64,000 bases of DNA from Chitinophagales bacterium (GCA_020636505.1 JACJXR010000004.1:1-64000), one strand, 5' to 3'; positions 17,666 through 28,481 are shown, counted from the stretch's first letter. Notes: generated from the sequence alone by a model not told the origin. Translations and numbers: made by a program.

Positions 17666-18235
17666 TCATCTACGCATCAGCTTTATCTTCAGCCCGTTTT
17701 CAGAGTCGGATATCAATTCGGTCAATCGCTTTAATCGTGTCTCTTCACGTTTCGCACTAACCACCCACCATATAGCTCCCTTTTTATAGCTTGGAGCCAT
17801 TACATTGAAATTGTTCCAAGCAACCTTATTGCTCTTAAACAATTTTTCTTGTTTTGAATCAAGTTGAATATTGTCTTGTTCAAATGAATACACCCCTGAT
17901 TTCGCACCGTTTCTTCTATTGTATGCCTCCAATCCTGCATCGTGCATCAACCCTTCGTCTATAAGCTTGTTCACTGTTTTCAGATTGACACTACTCCATA
18001 TACTGGTCGCTTTTCGTGGTGTAAATCGAATCTTATAAACCTCTTCATCAACAGACTTTCTTATACCATCTATCCAACCGAAACACAATGCCTGCTCCAC
18101 AGATTCGGGCCATGTAATAGAGGCTTTACCTGTGCCTTTCTTGTAGTACATCACCCAAAGTTCTTGCTTCTTCAAATGATGCTTTTCCAACCAACTTCTA
18201 AAGGTCTTGGGTGTTTTAAAAAACTTCTCTTCCAT
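17666..18235 (-). CDS. YdeI/OmpD-associated family protein
   Basis: The 189-aa product has the YdeI family core: FRSWLEKHHLKKQELWVMYYKKGTG, ITWPESVEQALCFGWIDG and IRFTPRKATSIWS, then a basic C-terminus. The E. coli member has been linked to resistance to polymyxin or other cationic agents, but the biochemical role is not established. No signal peptide is seen, so it is likely cytoplasmic. It converges with surE. Confidence 0.88.
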   Translation of the reverse strand: MEEKFFKTPKTFRSWLEKHHLKKQELWVMYYKKGTGKASITWPESVEQALCFGWIDGIRKSVDEEVYKIRFTPRKATSIWSSVNLKTVNKLIDEGLMHDAGLEAYNRRNGAKSGVYSFEQDNIQLDSKQEKLFKSNKVAWNNFNVMAPSYKKGAIWWVVSAKREETRLKRLTELISDSENGLKIKLMRR

Positions 18236-18322
18236 GTTGTAACCAAGAGTTAAATACTTGGTGAAATTAATCTCATATTTAATTGATTAGGTGTAATTTA
18301 CTTTAAACAACCTATAAATATT

Positions 18323-20353
18323 ATGAAACGTATAGCCCTAATTCTCTTGCTTGCTACTATAGCAATATTTTCCAATACACAATCAGCATCTGCAAATTTT
18401 GTAAGAGGTGGTGTTATTGAGTATAAATGGTTGAGTGACTCTACATATATTTTCTATCTAAAAATATATGGGTCATGCTTCTTTCTCGGCCGACCTACAC
18501 AAGTAGACGTATGCTTCAAAGGCACCTGCAGCAACATAAACATATCTACAGTTTTCAATGAATATACAGGCACTTTACCTACAGGGAAAGCTAACGGAGA
18601 TGAATACAGAGTAACCTGCAAAGAAGAAAAAACAAAATGTACAGACGTACAAAGTAATATACCCGGTCTTAGAGAATGGTGGTATGTTGACACTATTACA
18701 CTGCCGCGATGTAATAAATGGATAATATCTACTGCATTATACGATAGAGACTATCATACCAATACAGGAGACAAATGGTTTTATATAAGTACAGAGTTTG
18801 ATAACTACTCTGCCCTGCAAAATTCCTCCCCGACATTTCTATCAAAACCAATAATATATACCTGTAATCAAAACCAATCTTACTACAATGTTTCAGCAAC
18901 AGACCCTGATGGGGACTCTTTAGTTGTATCCGTAGTTTCTCCACTTACAGCACCATCATGCTCAACGACACCGTCAAATACAACCAACAGTACTATGACC
19001 CCACCGGTATCGTTTCCTCAAAACCCTATGCAAACCAATAATACTTTTTCTTTAAACCGATTTTCACAAACTGCAAAATATATTCCCGCCGGTGTAGGGG
19101 GACCTAATATTATCGTTTATAAAGTTGATGAATACCGTAACAATGTATGGATAGGTTCCGTACTTCGAGAAACGGAACAAGTTATTTTGGATTGTACAAG
19201 CCTTTCACCGCCTCCCACATTACATATAGACACCAATAGCATAATAGGAGGCAAATGGCAAAACAACAGAGTTGAAGTTTGTATTGGACAGCCCATACAA
19301 CTTTGCTTTGATATAAAGACATCAGATAATAATGCAAAACTGGAGCTGTCAGACAATCCTGTGCAACTACTACCAGGTATGACCATAACGTATTACAATC
19401 AAAACTCCGACTCGGTAAGAGGTTGTCTTATATGGACACCCGGATTGAATAAAACAGGTGAACAAAATGCATTGATTAGCATAATAAACAGAGATTGCAA
19501 TACCACTAACATCATGATGGACTTTGGCTTGCCGATTAACTTTTACATTGTACCGGCCATTAATATCAGCAATGACACCACGATTTGCATGGGTGAAACG
19601 GCTACGTTGTTTGCATCAGGTGGGTTCAACAACTACAACTGGAGCGTTGTTTCCGGATCATCATTAAGCCTAAGCTGCACCAATTGTCCTAACCCTACTG
19701 CAACACCTACAGTAGGTACAACATATGCCGTAACATCAGCCGGCAATATTTGCCCTACAAACAATAATTATAAGGGCACTGTACGAGTGAATATATATCC
19801 TGACCCAATACAAACACCACAAATAAGCATAGCTGTAAGTCCTACCGGCAAGGTTTGGGAAGGGCTGCTTGTCACATTCACCGCAACCCCTACCGCATGT
19901 AAAATACCGGCCTATCAATGGCAATTGAACGGTAACGACATTACAGGCGCCAATTCGGCAACATGGGGCTCCACCACATTGAAGAACAATGACGTGGTGA
20001 GCTGCAAAATAATATGTGGTGACTATTGTGCAAGACCACAAACCCAAATAAGCAACGATATAAATATGAATGTATCGGTATCAGTTGCCAATACAAAGAA
20101 AGAAGAAGGTATAGTTACAATGTACCCCAACCCGAACACCGGAAGTTTCACAATATCAGTTTCCTCCACCAACTCAACCGTTAGTAATATTGAAGTGATG
20201 GACATCATGGGTAAAGTTGTGTATTCAGAGGATATAACTAAGTCAAGTAAAACTCATGACATATCGATACCTAATATTCCTACAGGTGTATATTCAGTTA
20301 AAATAAGTGTTGATGACCTGACAGAAATAAAAAGGCTTGTTATCAGTAAGTAG
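18323..20353 (+). CDS. T9SS-exported surface protein, paralog 1 of 3
   Basis: Signal peptide (residues 1 to about 24, ending SASA), then a conserved N-terminal module found in many Bacteroidota secreted proteins: GGVIEYKWLSDSTYIFYLKIY, NSSPTF, a calcium-site-like DPDGDSL and DEYRNNVWIGSVLRE. Ig-like modules follow (SNDTTICMGETATLFASGG near 420; YQWQLNGNDITGA near 530). The end is a T9SS type A sorting domain (MYPNPNTGSFTISV, IPTGVYSVKI, ending RLVISK). By family it is exported and anchored or released at the cell surface. The ligand is unknown. Two paralogs follow on the same strand. Confidence 0.88.
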   Translation: MKRIALILLLATIAIFSNTQSASANFVRGGVIEYKWLSDSTYIFYLKIYGSCFFLGRPTQVDVCFKGTCSNINISTVFNEYTGTLPTGKANGDEYRVTCKEEKTKCTDVQSNIPGLREWWYVDTITLPRCNKWIISTALYDRDYHTNTGDKWFYISTEFDNYSALQNSSPTFLSKPIIYTCNQNQSYYNVSATDPDGDSLVVSVVSPLTAPSCSTTPSNTTNSTMTPPVSFPQNPMQTNNTFSLNRFSQTAKYIPAGVGGPNIIVYKVDEYRNNVWIGSVLRETEQVILDCTSLSPPPTLHIDTNSIIGGKWQNNRVEVCIGQPIQLCFDIKTSDNNAKLELSDNPVQLLPGMTITYYNQNSDSVRGCLIWTPGLNKTGEQNALISIINRDCNTTNIMMDFGLPINFYIVPAINISNDTTICMGETATLFASGGFNNYNWSVVSGSSLSLSCTNCPNPTATPTVGTTYAVTSAGNICPTNNNYKGTVRVNIYPDPIQTPQISIAVSPTGKVWEGLLVTFTATPTACKIPAYQWQLNGNDITGANSATWGSTTLKNNDVVSCKIICGDYCARPQTQISNDINMNVSVSVANTKKEEGIVTMYPNPNTGSFTISVSSTNSTVSNIEVMDIMGKVVYSEDITKSSKTHDISIPNIPTGVYSVKISVDDLTEIKRLVISK

Positions 20354-20451
20354 TTGCTAGAACACATACCGAATTAATCGCTGCACAGCCAACCGTAAGG
20401 TACATTTAGCTGTCAATATATATTGTATCGACAATAAATAGCATATCCTAT

Positions 20452-22221
20452 ATGAAACGAGCCCTAAAAATTGCAGCGATAGTTTGCGTCATCGTATTCG
20501 GATTTTTGAAAACCGACGCACAAACAAATTCAATAGTAGGTGGTGAAATAATATATGTACATATAGCCGACTCTACCTATCAATTCTTTGTAAAGCTGTA
20601 CAGTACCTGTCCCGGCAACACTCCTAATTCTTTTCAGGTTTGTTTGAACAATCCCTGCAACAACACAACCATAAACATCAGTATGCAAAGATGGCAAACA
20701 GCCTGTAGCACTTTCCCGAGTGGTTGTCCTAATCTTAAAACAACATGCGATAGTGCCGCCGCTAACATACAAGGCTATCAACAATGCTGGTACTACGGCA
20801 TACAAACGCTGCCGGCACGTTGTAATAACTGGAGGTTTTCTGCAAGCATAACGGGTCGAACATCTTCAGGCAACCTACAGAATGCATCAGGTACTTCGTT
20901 ATACTTGGAGAGTACATTTAACAATACCCAATCTCACAATAACTCATCGCCATTTTTCAGTGTAAACCCTGCTATTTATATACCTGTAAACAGACCTTTC
21001 TCTTACAACAATGGCGGGCTTGATTCTGATGGAGACTCCATTACAGTAGAATTAATCATGCCGAGAACAGCAAGCACATCTTGTGGTGCAACTGCATCGA
21101 ATTTAAACTTCTCATTTAGCAACTATAATCTTAACAATAACCCTTTACCTACAAACAACAGTTTCAGTATCAATAATGTAACCGGTCAGATAATATTCAC
21201 ACCGTCACAAACAGGTGTGTACAACCTTGCGTTCAAGGCAACTGAATACAGAAACGGCAATATAATAGGGACTCATGTCCGAGAGATACAATCATATGTT
21301 TATGCCGGGGGGACACCTGACACTAATAACTTTATAGTTACCAATCTTGTAGGTGGAATACAATCAACAACATCACGTAATACATTCCATACTTGCTTGG
21401 GTCAAGAGATCAATTTAGATTATTCAATTGTTTCTACAAACAGTAATGCAAGCCTTGTTGTTGAAGATTCGCGCGGTGTCACAATGCCAACTGCAACTAC
21501 TAGCTACTTAAACTTCTGGTATCCTGACAGTATTGTTTGCAACTTAAAATTCACTCCAAACAATTCAGGTACTAATAAATTGTACTTGTTCATCAAAAAT
21601 CAAAATTGCACATCTCCGGGTCTGCCTGTAAGTGCCATTGACAGCATCACCATAATCACAGATCAAGTGAATACTCCTGCTGTAAACATATCAGTATCGC
21701 CTGATAGCAGCATAGCTCCGGGTACTACTGTCACATTTTCAGCTGCCGACTCCGGCTGTGCAAACATAACCTACCAATGGCTATTGAATGGCGCATACAT
21801 ATATGGGACTACCAACAAAACATACGCCACCAATAACCTGAAAAATGGCGATAAAATCATATGTCGGGTATTTTGTAGTAGTAATAACTGTCCGGCTGTT
21901 TTGGATAAGCTGAGTAATGCGATTACCATGCGTGTAGGTACAGACATTGCGACTTTGTACAATCAAAGCAACATTAATATATACCCTAACCCGAATAACG
22001 GACAATTCACAGTAGACATTACAACCGCCTGCAATAGGCCAAATACGATAAGACTTGTAATAACAGATATGATGGGTAGAATCGTATACACAAAAGCATT
22101 AAACCCAACAGCAGGTCAAACTACTGAAGACATATACATACCGAACATACTAAAGGGGCTGTATATTGTAAAGGCAATAACAGAAGTAGGAGAATCCATA
22201 TCAAGATTGTCAATACAGTAA
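20452..22221 (+). CDS. T9SS-exported surface protein, paralog 2 of 3
   Basis: Same architecture as its neighbours but shorter (589 aa). Signal peptide ends near KTDAQ; the N-terminal module shows GGEIIYVHIADSTYQFFVKLY, NSSPFF, DSDGDSI and TEYRNGNIIGTHVRE. One Ig-like module follows (YQWLLNGAYIYGTTNKTY near 445), and a T9SS type A domain closes it (IYPNPNNGQFTVDI, ILKGLYIVKA). It lacks the extra Ig-like module seen in paralogs 1 and 3. Only one base separates its stop from the next ATG, pointing to co-transcription with paralog 3. Confidence 0.87.
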   Translation: MKRALKIAAIVCVIVFGFLKTDAQTNSIVGGEIIYVHIADSTYQFFVKLYSTCPGNTPNSFQVCLNNPCNNTTINISMQRWQTACSTFPSGCPNLKTTCDSAAANIQGYQQCWYYGIQTLPARCNNWRFSASITGRTSSGNLQNASGTSLYLESTFNNTQSHNNSSPFFSVNPAIYIPVNRPFSYNNGGLDSDGDSITVELIMPRTASTSCGATASNLNFSFSNYNLNNNPLPTNNSFSINNVTGQIIFTPSQTGVYNLAFKATEYRNGNIIGTHVREIQSYVYAGGTPDTNNFIVTNLVGGIQSTTSRNTFHTCLGQEINLDYSIVSTNSNASLVVEDSRGVTMPTATTSYLNFWYPDSIVCNLKFTPNNSGTNKLYLFIKNQNCTSPGLPVSAIDSITIITDQVNTPAVNISVSPDSSIAPGTTVTFSAADSGCANITYQWLLNGAYIYGTTNKTYATNNLKNGDKIICRVFCSSNNCPAVLDKLSNAITMRVGTDIATLYNQSNINIYPNPNNGQFTVDITTACNRPNTIRLVITDMMGRIVYTKALNPTAGQTTEDIYIPNILKGLYIVKAITEVGESISRLSIQ

Positions 22222-22222
22222 A

Positions 22223-24292
22223 ATGACCAATAAAAGTCTATACATATCAATTATAGTCTTTATTTGCAGTATCTGTGCTTTATCATCAAGTGCGAACAAC
22301 GCATTATCAGGTGAGTTATACTACAAATGGCTATCAGACTCAACATATCAAGTGTACCTTAAGGTATATACCGATTGTAATGTATCAACACCCGCACCCA
22401 GTACTATAAGCATATGTGTACATAACACATGCACAAACAGCAACTTTAACACAACACTTAATAAAGCGACTACACCTGTGCCTCCCAACAACTTAACGAA
22501 CGGAGGAGAGGTACCTTTGGGATGTTCTCCCACACCTGCCACCACTTGCACCGACCCCAACTCCAAATACGATGGCATAAGAGTTTGGTTGTATACCAAT
22601 ACAATTACATTACCTTCTCGCTGCAATACTTGGAAATTAAGTGTTGTGTATAACAGCAGAGCCGGCAGCAACAATTTGGCCGGTGGCAAAATGTACCTTT
22701 GGGCTACCATCAATAACCAAATATCACATGTAAATTCATCACCTGTATTTACAACAGGGCCTGCCATCTTCACCTGTATGAACCAACCTATATCATATAA
22801 GTTCAATATTACAGACCCTGATGGAGATTCTGTTGCTATCGCAATAGCTCAGCCGCAAACAGATAGTATTGCCACATGCCCAACAATCAACAAACCCAAT
22901 GGATATAAGTCATTGACACCAAGTATCAACTTGACCAACAACCCTTTTCAGACCAACAACACATTCCAATTCTCTTCTTCAAGCAACAATATGTCTTTCT
23001 TATCGTCAATGGCAGGTAACAACATATTGGCATTGAATATAAAAGAGTACCGAAATGGAACTTTGATAGGGAACTATTTAAGAGAACTTCAAGTAAGAGC
23101 AATAGCATGTTTTGTAGCAGGGCCGGGACCTCCAATTACATCAACTGCCAAAATTGACACTGTTGTAAACGGCTATGCAAGCACATTAGGTATCAGTCAG
23201 GTTTTTGGATGCATAGGACAACCTCTATCATACGGATTCTATTTGAAATCACTACATACGATACCTGCCAAATATACTTTGTCAAGTAATATTGATACTG
23301 CTATACCCAATGCTACAATAAGTTATTGGGGACAAGGCACAGATTCTGTTCGTTATCAATTTAACTGGACCCCGACCATCAACGATACCGGCATTCACAA
23401 TTTCATATTGTTTATCACAGATTCCGCATGCCGCCCACCCGGCACAATCCTTCAATATGCGAATAATATAACCATCTATATCCCTCACGGTGTATTTGCC
23501 GGTAATGACACCGCCATCTGCTCAAACGAGCCAATGATATTGACAGCCTATGGAGGGCACCCTAACGCTAGCTATAAGTGGAGCAAACTACCAGGTGCAA
23601 CAGGCGGGCTGACTTGCGATACATGCAGGATTGCTACTGCCACTCCGACCTCCACATCACGATACGCCGTATCTTTAACATCAAATTGGTGTCCAAATAA
23701 GTATGATGACACAATTGAAGTTTCCATACTCAGCACACCAGTCACATTCCCAACGGCAACCATATCGGTATTGCCGGACAGCAATATTTGGCAGTGGCTC
23801 GAAGCTACGTTTACAGCAAATGTAACCAACTGCACAAAGCCGGCTTTCCAATGGCAATTGAATGGGAATGATATAACAGGCGCAACATCTGCAATATGGC
23901 GTTCAACCACACTTGTGGATGCAGATGCCATTACTTGCGTTATAAAATGTGGTGATTCTTGTCCTGAACCACGGATAATAGTACCCAATACAATTACAAT
24001 GAATGTAGCGATGAGCGCAGATGACATTAAGCAAGACAGTCACATAGCCATACACCCCAACCCTAACAATGGGAGCTTCAGGCTTCATATCACCACCAAA
24101 CAAGAATATGAACAACCAACGTCCATAGAAATATCAGACATGTTGGGTAGAAGAATATATACTGATGCAATTAAGCTAAATGTCGGACACACTATGAAGG
24201 ATATTCACCTTAGGAATATATCATCAGGAATATATCTAATGAAAGTCCTCATTGATAATCGAATGCAGGTAATACGCGTATCGATTGAGTAA
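22223..24292 (+). CDS. T9SS-exported surface protein, paralog 3 of 3
   Basis: 689 aa; signal peptide ends near SSSANN. The N-terminal module has GELYYKWLSDSTYQVYLKVY, NSSPVF, DPDGDSVAIA and KEYRNGTLIGNYLRE. Ig-like modules follow: NDTAICSNEPMILTAYGG near 428 and FQWQLNGNDITGA near 550. The latter is nearly identical to that of paralog 1 and differs from paralog 2. The T9SS type A domain shows IHPNPNNGSFRLHI and ISSGIYLMKVLI. It ends 6 bp before a convergent gene. Confidence 0.87.
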   Translation: MTNKSLYISIIVFICSICALSSSANNALSGELYYKWLSDSTYQVYLKVYTDCNVSTPAPSTISICVHNTCTNSNFNTTLNKATTPVPPNNLTNGGEVPLGCSPTPATTCTDPNSKYDGIRVWLYTNTITLPSRCNTWKLSVVYNSRAGSNNLAGGKMYLWATINNQISHVNSSPVFTTGPAIFTCMNQPISYKFNITDPDGDSVAIAIAQPQTDSIATCPTINKPNGYKSLTPSINLTNNPFQTNNTFQFSSSSNNMSFLSSMAGNNILALNIKEYRNGTLIGNYLRELQVRAIACFVAGPGPPITSTAKIDTVVNGYASTLGISQVFGCIGQPLSYGFYLKSLHTIPAKYTLSSNIDTAIPNATISYWGQGTDSVRYQFNWTPTINDTGIHNFILFITDSACRPPGTILQYANNITIYIPHGVFAGNDTAICSNEPMILTAYGGHPNASYKWSKLPGATGGLTCDTCRIATATPTSTSRYAVSLTSNWCPNKYDDTIEVSILSTPVTFPTATISVLPDSNIWQWLEATFTANVTNCTKPAFQWQLNGNDITGATSAIWRSTTLVDADAITCVIKCGDSCPEPRIIVPNTITMNVAMSADDIKQDSHIAIHPNPNNGSFRLHITTKQEYEQPTSIEISDMLGRRIYTDAIKLNVGHTMKDIHLRNISSGIYLMKVLIDNRMQVIRVSIE

Positions 24293-24298
24293 ACTCAT

Positions 24299-24898
24299 TT
24301 ACTTGAAGCTCTTTTGACTGTCTATTATAAAATAGGCGTTTGCATCGTTATGATACTTCTGTACCACTGCAAGGAAATGCACCATATCCCATAAGGTCAA
24401 CCGACCTTCTTTGTCAAGCTCGAGTTTTTGCACACCTAGATTCAAATACTCACTGTTCTTCAAGACATAGCCATAATGCACATCTTTTCCTTTACTCTTT
24501 TTCCAAATACTTATTCCGACAACTGAGCTATAATCACCCACTACAATCGGCTTCAATGTAGAGTCTGTAGTGTACAACACTATGTTATTGGGATGAAAAT
24601 CAATGTCTGTATTTTTCTTGCAATAGTCTACAATACTATTATATGCTTCAGGAGACCCTTTGACTTCAGCAAGTTCGGTATAAATACGAGACCGACACCC
24701 TGTTGTCGTATCGTTGATAAATGCTCTATATAATAGATGAAACCTCCTACCTTCCATTTCAACTATTGAATCAACATACCCCCTCCCACATCCCGGTCCA
24801 CTAAGCAATCGTTCGCTATGTTTTTGAGGCACAAAGCTCAAAAACAAGCATGCTGCTGTTAACAACATAAAAAACAAATATTCTTTACCAAAAGTCAT
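24299..24898 (-). CDS. Secreted protein of unknown function
   Basis: The family is not recognised. An N-terminal hydrophobic segment (FFMLLTAACLFLSFV) is a signal peptide or membrane anchor. The rest, about 170 residues, is mixed alpha/beta with three Cys (GPGCGRGY, TTGCRSR, DYCKKN) and no known catalytic motif. The end (LDKEGRLTLWDMVHFLAVV, NAYFIIDSQKSFK) is well ordered in composition. The gene converges with paralog 3 and stands alone. Confidence 0.65.
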   Translation of the reverse strand: MTFGKEYLFFMLLTAACLFLSFVPQKHSERLLSGPGCGRGYVDSIVEMEGRRFHLLYRAFINDTTTGCRSRIYTELAEVKGSPEAYNSIVDYCKKNTDIDFHPNNIVLYTTDSTLKPIVVGDYSSVVGISIWKKSKGKDVHYGYVLKNSEYLNLGVQKLELDKEGRLTLWDMVHFLAVVQKYHNDANAYFIIDSQKSFK

Positions 24899-25026
24899 TG
24901 TAATTAATCTAAAATAGCCAATAGACTGTTAATACATGAAAATAATCATAATGACACTTTATTAAGTTATCATAGCGCGCTAATCTTCATTATCTTGCAC
25001 CCTGAAATTTGTGGATTTTTTACGGA

Positions 25027-27102
25027 ATGGATTATAACAGAATATTAGTTACGGCGGCGCTTCCATATGCTAACGGACCGATACATATCGGACACTTAGC
25101 AGGTTGTTTTTTACCTGCCGATATATATGTACGATATCAAAGAGCTCAAAAAAGAGATATCAAATTCGTGTGTGGCAGTGATGAGCATGGTGTACCGATA
25201 ACTATCAGGGCAAGAAAAGAGGGAACCACTCCACAAGCGATAGTGGATAAGTACCACAAAATGATCGGAGATAGCTTCAATGACATGGGCATATCTTTCG
25301 ATATATACTCACGCACCTCATCAAAAGGACATCACGAAACAGCACAAGCCTTCTTCAAAAAACTATACGACGACGGTATATTTGAAGAGAAAGAGACAGA
25401 GCAGTTTTATGACGAAGAAGCCAAAGCTTTTCTAGCAGACCGATATATTATAGGCACATGCCCCGTATGTGGCAACGAAAACGCATATGGCGACCAATGT
25501 GAAAAATGTGGCAGCAGCTTGTCTCCTGAGCAACTGAAGAACCCACACAGTGCGTTAAGTAGCTCCATACCTGTTAAAAAGAAAACCAAACACTGGTATT
25601 TCCCACTTAACAAGTACGAAGACTTCCTTAAGGAATGGATAGTTGAGGGTAAGAAAGACGAGTGGAAAAGCAATGTATACGGGCAGTGCAAAAGCTGGTT
25701 GGATAATGGCTTACAACCTCGTGCAATGACACGTGACAGTAATTGGGGCGTACCCGTTCCCCTGCCGAATGCGGAAGGCAAGGTTATGTATGTATGGTTT
25801 GATGCTCCAATAGGCTATATAAGCGCAACCAAAGAATTGACGCCTCAATGGGCTGATTATTGGCAAAAAGAAGATACCAAGCTTGTACACTTCATAGGTA
25901 AGGATAATATAGTATTCCACTGTATCATATTCCCTTCCATGCTTAAAGCACATGGAGATTTTATATTGCCGGACAATGTACCTGCAAATGAGTTTTTGAA
26001 CATAGAAGGTGATAAAGTATCCACCTCACGCAACTGGGCGGTATGGGTACACGAATATTTAAAAGACTTCCCTGAGCAGCAAGACATACTACGTTATGTA
26101 TTATGCGCAAACGCTCCTGAAACCAAGGACAACGATTTTACTTGGAAAGATTTTCAAGATAGGAACAACAGTGAGCTTGTAGCAATATTCGGAAACTTTG
26201 TGAATCGCACTTTTGTGTTGATGCACAAGCTATGTGAAGGTCGTGTTCCTCCCTTGCATGAAGATATTCTTGACGAACAGGATAAGGCAATAATACAAGC
26301 CATAAAAGATGCAAAAACATACGTTGAGCAAAACATAGAAAACTATAAGTTCCGAGACGCGCTATACGAAGTGATAGACTTGGCAAGGAAAGGGAACAAA
26401 TACATGCAAGAAAAAGAGCCATGGATAGTGGCCAAAACACTTGCCGACAATCCTGAAAATCAAATGAAAATAGACAATTGCATGCATCTATGCTTGCAGT
26501 TGACCGCCAACCTTGCCATATTGGCCAATCCGTTCATGCCGTTTACCACACAGAAGATGTTGCACATGATGAAAGTTGTGGACAAAATGTTGGAATGGGA
26601 AAATGCAGGACGTTTGGATCTGCTAAAAGTCAAATACCCACTTCGTGCACCTGAATTATTGTTTAAGAAAATAGAAGACGAGCAAGTTAAAGAGCAAGTG
26701 GATAAGCTGCACGAAGCAAGTGCTGCGAGCAAGCAACAAGCGGAACAAGAAACCAAATCCTCAGCACCTGTAAAAGAAGAGATCGTATTTGACGACTTTG
26801 CTAAGCTCGACCTGCGCGTAGGAACCATACTACATGCTGAGCGCGTACCGAAGACGGACAAACTCATGAAAATCGAATTGGATATGGGTTTTGAGAAGAG
26901 AACAGTGGTTTCCGGCATTGCACAACACTTTGAGGCAGAAGCCATAATAGGTAAGCAAGTAACGGTGGTAGCCAATCTTGCACCAAGAAAAATGAAAGGT
27001 ATCGAAAGCAAGGGTATGATCCTTATGGCCGAAGATGCCGATGGAAAACTTGTATTTGTATCTCCTGTGCAGCAAACTGCACCTGGAAGTGAAGTACGAT
27101 AG
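25027..27102 (+). CDS. metG: Methionyl-tRNA synthetase with C-terminal tRNA-binding domain
   Basis: Charges tRNA-Met. I used the ATG at 25027 (MDYNRILVTAALPYANG), the usual MetG opening, over an ATG six codons upstream. HIGH motif is in PIHIGHLAG; zinc ligands are in CPVCGNENAYGDQCEKCG; the KMSKS loop appears as KVSTSRNWA; the anticodon-binding helix region is at about 400-560. A Trbp111/OB-fold domain (FAKLDLRVGTILHAERVP to KGMILMAED) ends the 691-aa product, typical of the dimeric Bacteroidota enzyme. The efflux adaptor starts 29 bp later. Confidence 0.98.
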   Translation: MDYNRILVTAALPYANGPIHIGHLAGCFLPADIYVRYQRAQKRDIKFVCGSDEHGVPITIRARKEGTTPQAIVDKYHKMIGDSFNDMGISFDIYSRTSSKGHHETAQAFFKKLYDDGIFEEKETEQFYDEEAKAFLADRYIIGTCPVCGNENAYGDQCEKCGSSLSPEQLKNPHSALSSSIPVKKKTKHWYFPLNKYEDFLKEWIVEGKKDEWKSNVYGQCKSWLDNGLQPRAMTRDSNWGVPVPLPNAEGKVMYVWFDAPIGYISATKELTPQWADYWQKEDTKLVHFIGKDNIVFHCIIFPSMLKAHGDFILPDNVPANEFLNIEGDKVSTSRNWAVWVHEYLKDFPEQQDILRYVLCANAPETKDNDFTWKDFQDRNNSELVAIFGNFVNRTFVLMHKLCEGRVPPLHEDILDEQDKAIIQAIKDAKTYVEQNIENYKFRDALYEVIDLARKGNKYMQEKEPWIVAKTLADNPENQMKIDNCMHLCLQLTANLAILANPFMPFTTQKMLHMMKVVDKMLEWENAGRLDLLKVKYPLRAPELLFKKIEDEQVKEQVDKLHEASAASKQQAEQETKSSAPVKEEIVFDDFAKLDLRVGTILHAERVPKTDKLMKIELDMGFEKRTVVSGIAQHFEAEAIIGKQVTVVANLAPRKMKGIESKGMILMAEDADGKLVFVSPVQQTAPGSEVR

Positions 27103-27131
27103 TTATTTTTGTCAAACAACCACACTTACAC

Positions 27132-28463
27132 ATGAAAAAGAAAAAATTCTGGTGGATCATCGGTGGTTCTGTTATTATTATGATCATCGTAATAATAATC
27201 GGGAAAAACGCAGGAAACAAAGGTATCAAAGTTGCCGTTGAAGAGGCGACACAACACACCATAACCGAAACGGTAACCGCCAGCGGAAAAATATATCCTG
27301 AAACAGAAGTAAAGATAAGCCCTGAGGTAAGCGGTGAAATAACCGAGCTTACCGTTGAAGAAGGCGATAGTGTTTACAAAGGTCAACTGTTGGTACGCAT
27401 CAATCCGGCCATATACAGCTCGATGTATAATCAAGCTGCAGCAAGTGTTGCAGAAACTAAAGCTCGTGCACAGAATGTACAAGAGATGACCATTCAGGCA
27501 AAAGCTCAATATGAGCAAGCCAAATCTCAATACGAACGAAACAAAAAGCTTTATAAGGACAAAGTCATCTCCACTATGGAGTTTGAGCAAATGGAAGCCA
27601 ACTACCTAAGTGCAAAAGCCGGTTACGAAGCATCAAAGGCAAATGCATCGGGTAGCGATTACAGTGTGGATGCTGCAACTGCAAGTCTGTCTCAAGCAAA
27701 AGAGAATTTAAGAAGAACAACAATCATAGCACCTGTATCGGGCGTAGTATCTCAACTAAAAGTAAAAAAAGGTGAGCGTGTCGTAGGTACTGCACAAATG
27801 GCCGGTACCGAAATGTTGACGATAGCAGACCTCAGCAGAATAGAAGTTCGTGTAGAGGTTAGCGAAACCGATATTGCAAAAGTCAAGATAGGCGACACAA
27901 CCGTCATCGAAGCAGATGCATACCGTAACCGTACTTTTACAGGTGTGGTATCAAAAGTAGGAGTATCTAGCACTGCCTCAGCACTACAACAAATGAGTAC
28001 AGAGCAGGTGACCAACTATATGGTGCATATACTCATACTTGAAACCAGCTACACTGACTTAAGTACAGAACTGAAAAGGGGTAGCTTCGTCTTCAAACCC
28101 GGTATGAGTGCCGCAGTAGACATACAAACAAAAAGAGAAAGCAACACGCTCTCTGTTCCAGTGAACGCAGTAACAACGCGCGACTGGTCTGACAGCATTA
28201 GAAAGGCCATGGACAAGGAGGGCAAGGACGAAATAAGACAAGTCGTATTCGTATACAACGAAAAAGATTCTAAAGTAGAAATACGAGATGTAAAAACAGG
28301 TATACAGGATAATGAGTATATTCAAATAACTGATGGACTCGAAGAAGGCGAAAAGGTTGTGATAGCACCTTACGGTGCAATAGCACGTACGCTTAACGAC
28401 AAGTCTACTGTAATGATCGTCGATAAAGATGCTTTATATGAAGTGTCTGAAAAGAAAGATTAA
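27132..28463 (+). CDS. Efflux RND/ABC periplasmic adaptor subunit (HlyD/MacA type)
   Basis: A membrane-fusion protein linking an inner-membrane pump with an outer-membrane channel. An N-terminal membrane anchor (residues about 6-25, WWIIGGSVIIMIIVIII) is followed by half of a lipoyl domain (SGKIYPETEVKISPEVSGEI), a long coiled-coil hairpin (about 90-180), the second lipoyl half (APVSGVVSQLKVKKGERV) and a beta-barrel domain. No pump or channel gene adjoins it here: metG precedes and gpsA follows, so its partners must be encoded elsewhere. Confidence 0.92.
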   Translation: MKKKKFWWIIGGSVIIMIIVIIIGKNAGNKGIKVAVEEATQHTITETVTASGKIYPETEVKISPEVSGEITELTVEEGDSVYKGQLLVRINPAIYSSMYNQAAASVAETKARAQNVQEMTIQAKAQYEQAKSQYERNKKLYKDKVISTMEFEQMEANYLSAKAGYEASKANASGSDYSVDAATASLSQAKENLRRTTIIAPVSGVVSQLKVKKGERVVGTAQMAGTEMLTIADLSRIEVRVEVSETDIAKVKIGDTTVIEADAYRNRTFTGVVSKVGVSSTASALQQMSTEQVTNYMVHILILETSYTDLSTELKRGSFVFKPGMSAAVDIQTKRESNTLSVPVNAVTTRDWSDSIRKAMDKEGKDEIRQVVFVYNEKDSKVEIRDVKTGIQDNEYIQITDGLEEGEKVVIAPYGAIARTLNDKSTVMIVDKDALYEVSEKKD

Positions 28464-28481
28464 AAACAAAACAATTCCATA

